Shown piece by piece: positions 23,242 through 32,841 of a stretch of 64,000 bases of DNA. The notes below the pieces were generated by a model. The model was not told where the DNA came from. It made no database searches and saw only the letters and a list, made by a program, of their open reading frames with translations. The stretch's first letter is position 1; every line of letters begins with the position of its first letter. Origin of the DNA: Cherax quadricarinatus (lineage: Eukaryota > Arthropoda > Malacostraca > Decapoda > Parastacidae); assembly GCF_038502225.1 (NCBI RefSeq), contig NW_027195552.1:62001-126000 (forward strand). Reading direction: 5' to 3'. Both the position numbers and the translations under genes were made by a program.

Positions 23242-26200
23242 TCCAAACCAACAGATACAATACCACCAGTCCGATAACATTCTTCTTTGCAAATGTACAG
23301 GGTCTAAAGCCAGCAACAAACAACAAAATACCTTTCATCCGTGGACTGCTTGCAGAGGCAAAGGCAATGTTCGTGGCTTTCACTGAGACCCACATAAAGG
23401 ATCACTTGGACAACGAAATATGGATCCCAGGTTACAACCTATACTGAACAGGCAAAAGGGGGGGGTTGGCCTGTACATTGCAGAGTCACTTGTTTGCACA
23501 GAACTGCTTAATGCCTCAAATGATGTAGTGGACGTTTTAGCAGTAAAGGTCGAGAACCAAAACCTAGTCATTGTGGTAGTCTACAAGCCTCCGGATGCAA
23601 CATCCCAGCAATTCCAGGAACAGCTGTTAAAAATTGACCACTGTCTGGAAAATCTTCCAGCTCCTGCACCCAACATCTTGCTCCTGGGGGATTTCAACTT
23701 AAGGCACCTAAAATGGAGGAATATAGCAAATAATATTGTTGCAGCAATAACACCAGGAGGCAGCTCTGATGAAAACTCACACTCACACGAGCTTTTAAAT
23801 CTCTGCACAAAATTCAATTTAAACCAGCAAATAATAGAGCCTACTAGACTGGAGAATACACTAGACCTCATCTTCACTAACAATGATGATCTGATAAGAA
23901 ATGTCACCATATCAAAAACAATATACTCAGATCACAACATAATTAAGGTTCAGACATGTATGCGTGGAGCCCCAGACCGACATAATGAGACTAGTCACGA
24001 GGGAGCATTCACCAAATTCAACTTCAATAACAAAAACATAAAGTGGGACCAAGTAAACCAAGTCCTAACCGATATAAGCTGGGAAGATATACTAAGCAAC
24101 ACAGACCCCAACTTATGCCTAGAACAGATTAACTCGGTGGCACTCGATGTATGCACAAGGCTTATTCCTCTAAGAAAAAGGAGGAGTAGATGTAAAATAG
24201 AAAGAGACAGGCGCTCCCTTTACAGGCGACGGAAAAGAATAACAGAGCGGCTAAAAGAGGTCAATATATCTGAAATGCGTAGGGAGACATTGGTCAGAGA
24301 AATAGCAAGCATCGAACTTAAGCTAAAAGTATCCTTTAGGAGTCAGGAATCGCGGGAAGAACTAAAAGCCATAAATGAAATCGAAAGAAACCCAAAGCAT
24401 TTCTTCTCCTATGCCAAATCAAAATCGAGAACAACGTCCAGTATTGGGCCGCTACTTAAACAAGATGGGTCCTACACAGATGACAGCAAGGAAATGAGTG
24501 AGCTACTCAAGTCCCAATATGACTCAGTTTTTAGCAAGCCGCTAACCAGACTGAGAGTCGAAGATCAAAATGAATTTTTTATGAGAGAGCCACAAAATTT
24601 GATTAACACAAGCCTATCCCATGTTATCCTGACGCCAAATGACTTCGAACAGGCGATAAATGACATGCCCATGCACTCTGCCCCAGGGCCAGACTCACGG
24701 AACTCTGTGTTCATCAAGAAATGCAAGAAGCCCCTATCACTAGCCTTTTCAATCCTATGGAGAGGGAGCATGGACACGGGGGTCGTCCCACAGTTACTAA
24801 AAACAACAGACATAGCCCCACTCCACAAAGGGGGCAGTAAAGCAACAGCAAAGAACTACAGACCAATAGCACTAACATCCCATATCATAAAAATCTTTGA
24901 AAGGGTCCTAAGAAGCAAGATCACCACCCATTTAGAAACCCATCAGTTACACAACCCAGGGCAACATGGGTTTAGAACAGGTCGCTCCTGTCTGTCTCAA
25001 CTATTGGATCACTACGACAAGGTCCTAAATGCACTAGAAGACAAAAATAATGCAGATGTAATATATACAGATTTTGCAAAAGCTTTCGAAAAGTGTGACC
25101 ATGGCTTAATAGCGCACAAAATGCGTGCTAAAGGAATAACAGGAAAAGTCGGTCGATGGATCTATAATTTCCTCACTAACAGAACACAGAGAGTAGTCGT
25201 CAACAGAGTAAAGTCCGAGGCAGCTACGGTGAAAAGCTCTGTTCCACAAGGCACAGTACTCGCTCCCATCTTGTTCCTCATCCTCATATCCGACGTAGAC
25301 AAGAATGTCAGTCACAACACCGTGTCTTCCTTTTCAGATGACACCCGAATCTGCATGACAGTGTCTTCCATTCCAGACACTGCAAGGCTCCAGGCGGACA
25401 TCAACCAAATCTTTCAGTGGGCTGCAGAAAACAATATGAAGTTCAACGATGAGAAATTTCAATTACTCAGATATGGTAAACATGAGGAAATTAAATCTTC
25501 ATCAGAGTACAAAACAAATTCTGGCCACAAAATAGAGCGAAACACCAACGTCAAAGACCTGGGAGTGATCATGTCGGAGGATCTCACCTTCAAGGACCAT
25601 AACATTGTATCAATCGCATCTGCTAGAAAAATGACAGGATGGATAATGAGAACCTTCAAAACTAGGGAGGCCAAGCCCATGATAACACTCTTCAGGTCAC
25701 TTGTTCTATCTAGGCTGGAGTATTGCTGCACACTAACAGCACCTTTCAAGGCAGGTGAAATTGCCGACCTAGAAAATGTACAGAGAACTTTCACGGCGCG
25801 CATAACGGAGATAAAACACCTCAATTACTGGGAGCGCTTGAGGTTACTAAACCTGTATTCCCTGGAACGCAGGAGGGAGAGATACATGATTATATACACC
25901 TGGAAAATCCTAGAGGGACTAGTACCGAACTTGCACACGAAAATCACTCACTACGAAAGCAAAAGACTTGGCAGACGATGCAACATCCCCCCAATGAAAA
26001 GCAGGGGTGTCACTAGCACGTTAAGAGACCATACAATAAGTGTCAGGGGCCCGAGACTGTTCAACTGCCTCCCAGCATACATAAGGGGGATTACCAACAG
26101 ACCCCTGGCAGTTTTCACGCTGGCACTTGACAAGCACCTAAAGTCGGTTCCTGACCAGCCAGGCTGTGGCTCGTATGTTGGTTTGCGTGCATCCAGCAGC

Positions 26201-26310
26201 AACAGCCTGGTTGATCAGGCTCTGATCCACCAGGAGGCCTGGTCACAGACCGGGCCGCGGGGGCGTTGACCCCCTGAACTCTCTCCAGGTAAACTCCAGG
26301 TGAACACCAC
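23242..26310 (+). mobile_element. LINE family B copy B3, 5'-truncated at ORF2 start
   Basis: Begins with the sequence around the ORF2 start (CTCCAAACCAACAGATAC), lacks about 40 bp including the TAATG site, and runs through ORF2 to the doubled CTCCAGGT-type 3' end at about 26285-26300. It abuts the right inverted-repeat arm with no spacer. Confidence 0.9.
23265..26269 (+). pseudogene. LINE family B ORF2: AP endonuclease and RT, nearly intact (B3)
   Basis: An early frame (about 23265-23440: FFANVQGLKPATNN...WIPGYNLY) is followed by a roughly 13-bp deletion and a frame change, then an open frame to 26269 (from 23442 it matches copy B1 from GGVGLYI onward). Endonuclease LLGDFN and YSDHN blocks, RT blocks NYRPIALTSHI, GFRTGRSC, SSVPQGTVLAPILF are intact. 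Two departures from B1 and B4 in conserved RT blocks: AFEKCDHG in place of AFDKCDHG after motif A, and FSDDTR in place of FADDTR; the catalytic DD itself remains. Apart from the N-terminal break there is no stop over more than 900 codons. Confidence 0.9.
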
Positions 26311-26640
26311 CACCAAGAACCTCAACAGAATGGGATGGACCCCAGTACCCTTTCCCCTACCCACGAACTAGCGTGCCTGTGGGGGGAAAAAAAAAAGGCC
26401 AAAAAGAGGAAGGGTAATGGCAAGGGGTGGGGAGGAGGAGGAGGAAAAGAAAAAGAGAGAATGGGATAAGGGAGGGGGGATTGGGGGTAATTAAGTTTGG
26501 CCTGAGGAAGGAGACCAACAGGTCTAATTCCTCAGACCAAGAGCCTCTTCACCACACCAAGGAGCCCCCCTTGAAGAGGACTATTGACCTGAGATGCCTG
26601 GTCAGCATAGAAAGGATCTTAACACTCGGTGTGCACTATA
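26311..26640. other. Purine-rich and unclassified repeat DNA
   Basis: A purine run (about 26380-26500), then a non-coding stretch. Positions 26589-26640 (CCTGAGATG...CTCGGTGTGCAC...ATTAA) recur inside the next element at 26740-26797, showing that the intervening 100 bp was inserted into an older repeat. Confidence 0.6.
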
Positions 26641-27539
26641 TTAACCCCTAAATGGTCCAAACGTGTATATACATTCTTACACGTAGCGCCCCAAACGTAT
26701 ATGTACATTTTAATTTTTCTGCCTCCAAATTTGGCACGATTGGCCTGAGATGTCTGGTCAGCATAGAATGGTTCTTAACACTCGGTGTGCACCATATTAA
26801 AAAAAAAAAGCTGGGACCACTTAGTACCTTGTGGAAGTGCCAGTTAAACTGAGTGCCAGCTAGAGCAAACAGTGTGGTAAACACCAAGGATTCACTGATG
26901 TAATGTCATATGAACACTCCTCTTTTAAGAGGAAAGTGATGTTAACCCGAAGTTTAGGGTCTGTTGATCTCTATCTCTGTCTCTATCTGTCTCTGTCTCT
27001 GTCTATCTGTGTCTATCTGTGTCTGTCTATCTGTGTCTATCTGTGTCTGTCTGTCTCTGCCTTTGTCTCTCTGTCTCTGTCTATCTCTTTCAATCTGTCT
27101 TTGTCTATCTGCCTCACAGGTACACATAAATACAAGTATACATAGTATAAATTACCTAGGATAACCCAAAAATCCAGACAAAGTGCTATACTCTGCTTGA
27201 AGATGTGAGTAAACGTGATGACGCAGTCTTGTGGCTCTCTCTGAGACAGAAAGCTTGACCAAAAAACAGATAGACAGGGAGCTTGACAGAGAGACAAATA
27301 GACAGACAGAAATGTTCGTGTACCAGTGAAAACAAAGCAAGGGGGATGGCGATGCTCATCAAATGTCACCTCTAATCTTTTCTTATCAGCTGCGTCCTCC
27401 CCCACCCTCGTGTATGCTCATCAAACGTCAGCTCTTATCAGATGTTATCTCATCTTATCATGTCACTGTCAGGGGGGACTTTGTTTTTCATCCTTCAAGG
27501 GAACTTATTATTACCTATTATTATTATTACATATTCTTA

Positions 27540-27735
27540 TTCTCCTCCTCCTCCTCCTCCTCCTCCTCCTTCTCCCCTTCTCCTCCTCCTTCTCCCCTCC
27601 TCCTCCTCCTCCTTCTCCCCTCCTCCTCCTCCTCCTTCTCCCCTCCTCCTCCTCCTTCTCCCCTTCTCCTCCTCCTTCTCCCATCCTTCTGCTCCTCTTT
27701 CCCCCCTCCTCCTCCTCCTTCTCTCCTTCTCCTCC

Positions 27736-27770
<35 letters not shown>

Positions 27771-27800
27771 CTCCTCCTCCTCCTCCTTCTCCTCCTCCTC
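27540..27800. repeat. CCT-rich polypyrimidine microsatellite
   Basis: About 260 bp of nearly uninterrupted C/T on the plus strand, mostly CTC/CCT triplets. It generates spurious open frames in several phases. The related tract at 28797-28915 is shorter and CTT-rich. Confidence 0.95.
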
Positions 27801-28796
27801 ATTATTATTATTATATACTTCCACATATCCAAAACATTGCTGGGACCTATAAATACTTTGTTTATATTCAAAGACAATAGTAAATGTCCAAGGCAGGTGT
27901 AAATGTTCACCTGTCAGTGTGTTTGTGACAATTTGAGTACAATTTCAGTACCTAATACTAGTGTCAGAACAAAGATTGGTTATGAAATGACAAGAACTAC
28001 TATAAATTGTAATTATCAGAACATAAAAATTATATAAAATATGAAAAATAGAAAAAAAGGTACATCAGCAACACTTCTGCAAGCGGCAGTACTCCATGTT
28101 GCCGTCACATGAGCATCCAGTGTCAACTTCTCGCCTCATATCTCAGTAAGTACTGACCCTAAATTTTTTTTTATTCTAAAACCCTTAAAAAAATGTGCTC
28201 TTTTTTTCTATGAAAAAAAAAAGATTTATTTTTTTCAAAATATTTGGGACGCTGCACAAGTGAACGTACATATATGGCAAACACCAAGGATTCACTAATG
28301 TAATGTCTTATTAACACTCCCCTCATAAGAGGAAAGTGATGTTAACCCCAAGTTTAGGGTCTGTCTATCTCTGTCTCTATCTGTCTGTGTTTCTTTTTAT
28401 GTCTCACAGGTACACACAAATACAATTATACATGGTGTAAATTACCTAGGATAACCTAAAATATACGAAGTGCTATACTGTGCTTGTTGATATAATGCAT
28501 AAGAATACCTGTTGGTTCACAGTGCCTCTCTCTGAGACAGAGAGACAAGCAGAGAGATGGAAAGAGACAAGCAGACAGAGAGACAAGACAGAGAGACAGA
28601 TAATCATAGACAGAGATACGAGCTCATCAAATGTCATCCCTTACCTCTGCACCCTTGCTGGCACCCATCAAACATCATAACTTATCTCGTCTTATCTCTG
28701 CACTATCTTATCTCTGCACCCTCGCACCCATCAAATGTCATCCTGTATCTCATTTTATCATTGCCCTCCTGGATGCTTATCACATTGCTTCAAGGG

Positions 28797-28915
28797 AACT
28801 TCTTCCTTCTTCCTTCTTCCTCATCCTTCTTCTTTCTTCCTCCTTCTTCCTTATACCTTCTTCTTCTTCCTTCTACCTTCTTCTTCTTCATTTACCTTCT
28901 TCTTCTTCTATACTC
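28797..28915. repeat. CTT-rich polypyrimidine microsatellite
   Basis: The counterpart of 27540-27800 in the second duplicate unit, with a different expanded motif (TTC instead of CTC). Confidence 0.9.
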
Positions 28916-29401
28916 CTGTGTATCCAAAACACTGCTGAGACCTATAAATACTTTGTATATATTCCTAGACAATACTGAATGACCAAGGCAGGTATAAATG
29001 TTCACCTGTCAATGTGTTTGTGACAATTAGAGTACAATTTCAGTACCTAATATTAGTGTCAGAACAATGATTGGTTATGAAATGCCAAGAACTACAATAA
29101 ATTGTAATTATCAGAACATAAAAATTATATAAAATAATATAGAAATGAGAAAAAATGGTATATCGGCAACACTTTGTCAAGTGGCAGGACTCGATGTTGC
29201 CATCAGGTGAACATTAAGTGCCACCTTTACAGCCTCATATCTCAGTAAGTACTGACTCTATTTTTTTTATTTTCATCCTAAAACATTTAGAACATTTTTC
29301 TCTTTATTTCAATGAAAAAAAAACAAATTATATTTTTCAAAATATTCGGGACACTGGGTGAGAAAACGTATATATATATATTTGGACTGTTTAGGGGTTA
29401 A

Positions 29402-29643
29402 GGGTTAAATGTCATATATTACATTAATATGAACACTTTCATTAAGTTAATCCATCTATGATATTTCTTTTTCAAAATTATATAATAAACATACTACGTA
29501 ACATATAAACATGATAAATACACCCCACAGCAGAATAAATTAACATAAACATGAGATGTTAGGTGTACAAGAATGTGTATTGACAATAACCAGATGCATT
29601 CGTGTTTGTTTACATCCTCCGCATCTCTCTCCTCTCTCATTTA

Positions 29644-29680
<37 letters not shown>

Positions 29681-30199
29681 GTTTTACCTCATTTACTCAT
29701 TTTTTACCCTACAATAAGTCTACAAATATTTTAAGGTACCATATTTCACGGCTTATTAGAAGCATTTTTTTTCTATATGTCTCCAAAAACTACCCTGCAT
29801 CCTATAAACTGAAGGTCAGTGACAGGAGCTATAGCTATAGCTCTCCCAGTTATGTCCAATGCCGAACCACTGAAATTAAAACAAATCTTATAAGTCATGT
29901 TTTATAAGCCACGAAATATGGTAAGTAATGAGTGTACTGCATATGCATTTTATTGCTCTAGGGCACTTTAAATGTCATAGAATATTACATGTGGGTATGG
30001 TGGCCTGGCTGGCTGCCATACCTCCCACCTAACTTACGATAAATGCTACTTACCTCTTACCCTACATTAAGACTACAAATATTTATTTTAAGGTAAGTAA
30101 TGAGTGTACTGTGTGTGTATTTTACTTTTAATTGTTTTTAATGCCTAGTTCTATTGCTATCTTAATATATGTTAGTGTAAACTTGTTATCTGTCATATA
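29402..30199 (+). repeat. Repeat related to family-B leader, with MITE inside
   Basis: Stretches match the leader at 6930-7190 (AATCCATCTATGAT, GAGATGTT, the CTCTCATT..ACTCATT block) and end in ACAAATATTTTAAGGTAAGTAATGAGTG-like sequence; the last 19-bp core occurs here at about 29925 and again at 30090-30105, and in both inverted-repeat arms. It resembles a 5' splice site (AAG|GTAAGT). No coding frame. Confidence 0.5.
29739..29921. mobile_element. 183-bp MITE with TIRs and TA duplication
   Basis: Ends CCATATTTCACGGCTTAT at the left and the reverse complement CCATATTTCGTGGCTTAT at the right, flanked by TA (29737-29738 and 29922-29923). Removing it restores AAGGTAAGTAATG, so the insertion hit the splice-donor-like motif. 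Its TA target fits Tc1/mariner-type MITEs. Confidence 0.8.
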
Positions 30200-32563
30200 C
30201 AGTGGTCACTCAATAATCGTCCATAATCCGTTCCTGGAAGTGGAACTATTATCGAAATGGACGATTTATGAATCAATTTTCCCCATAAGAAATAATGTAA
30301 ATTCAATTAATCCGTTCTTGACACCCAGAAGTATTAAAACAAAAAAATTTTTTACATGAAATATAGATGTAGTACATGAACAATACAGTGGCACATGATG
30401 AATTAAACATTAACAGAATAACACTTACCTTTATTGGTGATTCTTCTTTGTGTATGGAAGACTGGAGAAGGAGACAGATTGGATGATTTACTGTTTGGAA
30501 GGGGAATTCCCTTCCATCAACACATCGGGTACCAATTGCTTTTCTGGGGTTACTTCTCTTCTCTGTTTCTTAATGCCACTAGGACCACCTTGAGAGTCAC
30601 TGGAGTCTTGTCTCGCAAAAAAACTGTCCAGAGAGCTCTGTTTCTGGCGTCTCTTTAAAACTTCCCTAAAATGGGCCAAGACTCTGTCACTGTACAAGTT
30701 GCCGATATAGCTTGCAACATCCTTCTCTGGGTGATGTTTCTCCATAAATCTTTTCATCCTACCCCACATTTCAAAAATCTCATTAATTTCTGAAGAAGGC
30801 ACCTTCCTCCATCTCTCTTCCTCCTCCTCTGTAGCAAGATTCTGAGCTGCAATCTGTTGCTCTTCTTGCTGAAGCTCTTGCAGCTCCTCAGTGGTTAGCT
30901 CTTCGTTGTGGTCCTCCACCAACTCTTCCACATCCTCCAAACTCACATCCAACCCCATGGAACTCCCCAGTGCCACAATGGATTTAACAACTGACATAGG
31001 CTCATCAGGGTCAGCCCCAAACCCTTCAAAATCCCTCTTGTGTACACAATCTGGCCACAATTTTCTCCAAGCAGAGTTCAAAGTCCTGGTAGTCACTCCC
31101 TCCCAAGCCTTACCTACAAGGCTCACGCAATGGAGAATACTGAAGTGTTCTTTCCAAAAATCTCGTAGGGTCAAGTGAGTGTCTGAGGTCACATTCAAGC
31201 ACCTTTCAAACATTGCTTTGGTGTAGAGTTTTTTAAAGTTTGCAATGACCTGCTGGCCCATGGGCTGGAGGAGAGGAGTGGTATTTGGGGGCAAGAACTT
31301 TACTGTGATGAACCCAAACTCCTTCAGAATTAGGTCATCCAAGTTTGGAGGATGAGCAGGTGCATTGTCCATTACTAGGAGGCACTTGAGATCCAATTTC
31401 TTTTCCAGGAGGTAATTTTTCGCACTAGGGCCAAACACTTCATTGAACCACTCGATGAAAATGTCCCTTGTGACCCATGCCTTACTATTAGATCTCCAAA
31501 ACACACACAATTTACTCTTCATAACATTGTTTTTCTTGAACACTCTGAGATTTTCAGAATGGTACACTAGTAACGGCTACACTTTGAAATCCCCACTAGC
31601 ACTAGCACAGAACATTAGCGTCAGCCTGTTTTTCATAGGCTTGTGTCCTGGCAGCCCCTTTTCTTCCTGAGTAATGTAGGTCCTCTTTGGCATTTTCTTC
31701 CAAAGGAAGCCTGTTTCATCACAACTGAACACTTGTTCAGGTTTCAGTCCTTTACTGTTTATGTACTCCTTGAATTCATGCACATATTTTTCAGCTGCCT
31801 TGTGGTCCGAACTGGCAGCCTCACCATGCCTTACCACACTGTGTATGCCAGTACGCTACTTAAATCTCTCAAACCAGCCTTTGATGGCCTTAAATTCACT
31901 CACATCACCACGAGTTGCAGGCAATTTCTTTACCAAATCATCATGCAACTGCCTAGCCTTTTCACAAATAAGCAACGTCATAAGACTATCTCCTGCTAAT
32001 TGTTTGTCATTTATCCACACCAGTAATAACTTCTCAACATCTTCGAGTACTGGTGATCTCATTTTTGTCAGCATATTTACCCCCTTTGCAACAACATCAT
32101 CCTTGATTTCCTTTTTCTTGGCTATGATGGAAGATATGGTTGTACGGGATTTGTTATACATCCTGGCCAGTTCGCACACACGTACGCCACTATCATATTG
32201 TTCAATGATGTTTTTCTTAAATTCAATCGTATTTCTCACCTTCTTTACCAAAGGCTTGGCACTAGGAGCTTTCTTTGGAGCCATGGTAGCTTATTTAGCA
32301 CTTAAATAACTTGCAAGCACTAAAATAAATGGAATATTATGAAATATTTCGCTGGAGCATGTGAGGGAATCGTCACTCACCGGTAAACAATGGCACACTG
32401 GCTGGGAAGGAAAGGCCGAGGGGCTCAGAGTGTGAGTACGCGTCTGGGACGAAGGACTATTAGCGAGTTACCAGACCATTTGCGAGCCAATATTTTGACG
32501 AAAAAACAGGACTATTTCTGAAATGGACGACTTTCAGGCCGGACAATTATTGAGGGACCACTG
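30200..32563 (-). mobile_element. Complete pogo/Tigger DNA transposon
   Basis: 2364 bp with TIRs CAGTGGTCACTCAATAAT (left) and CAGTGGTCCCTCAATAAT (right, reverse complement), flanked by TA on each side (30198-30199, 32564-32565). It contains one transposase frame on the minus strand with two nonsense codons. Two degraded relatives are in the window (37866-38583 and 52613-54246). Confidence 0.95.
30488..32284 (-). pseudogene. Tigger transposase with two TAG nonsense codons
   Basis: A single frame of about 598 codons, ATG at 32284. N-terminal CENP-B/psq-like helix-turn-helix (NTIEFKKNIIEQYDSG..ELARMYNKSRTTISSI), then a second CENP-B-type DNA-binding segment to GWFERFK, then the DDE domain: CDETGF (about 31730), LLVMDNAPAHPP (about 31360) and LPPNTTPLLQPMGQQVI (about 31280), as in TIGD1-like proteins. 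The C-terminus is acidic and Gln/Glu-rich. Stops are TAG after FERFK (31856-31858) and TAG after GDFKV (31577-31579); the reading frame is otherwise unbroken. The enzyme would cut at the TIRs and insert at TA. Inactive as it stands. Confidence 0.93.
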
Positions 32564-32841
32564 TATATACATTTATAAGTGGAAAAAATGGCATTCTGCT
32601 TTCTGGTGATGCCCACTTTCCAGCGGTAGCCTGGAACCTATCCTGCCATATAAATGGGGCCCTACTGTATTGTTAATATGGTAGCAATATAACCTTCATC
32701 TAATATATTCAAATGAATTGTTTTTCACTATAATTAGCTCATTATTTTACATTTGTTAAATAATTCAGGTGCTATTTTTTAGCTTAAGACTATTTACTTT
32801 GTTTTATACTTAATTCTAACTATAGATTCACTACAAATCTT

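Larger units (their letters stand above)
26641..29401. mobile_element. TTAA-flanked composite repeat with TIRs
   Basis: The left end TTAACCCCTAAATGGTCCAA (26641) and the right end, whose reverse complement is TTAACCCCTAAACAGTCCAA (29401), form imperfect TIRs at TTAA. The interior has no transposase. It is a tandem duplication: unit 1 about 26868-28265 and unit 2 about 28273-29400 share long stretches (e.g. ACACCAAGGATTCACT, GACCTATAAATACTTTG, CAATTTCAGTACCTAATA). Each unit includes a CTGT-type and a CCT/CTT-type pyrimidine microsatellite. The termini look like piggyBac-superfamily MITEs, but whether the whole is one element or two MITE ends around other repeats is uncertain. Confidence 0.6.

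Noticed and set aside
27326..27910. Long proline/serine and glutamate/arginine open frames on both strands
   Set aside because: Products of the CCT-rich tract, open in most phases because the repeat lacks stops; no non-repetitive domain.
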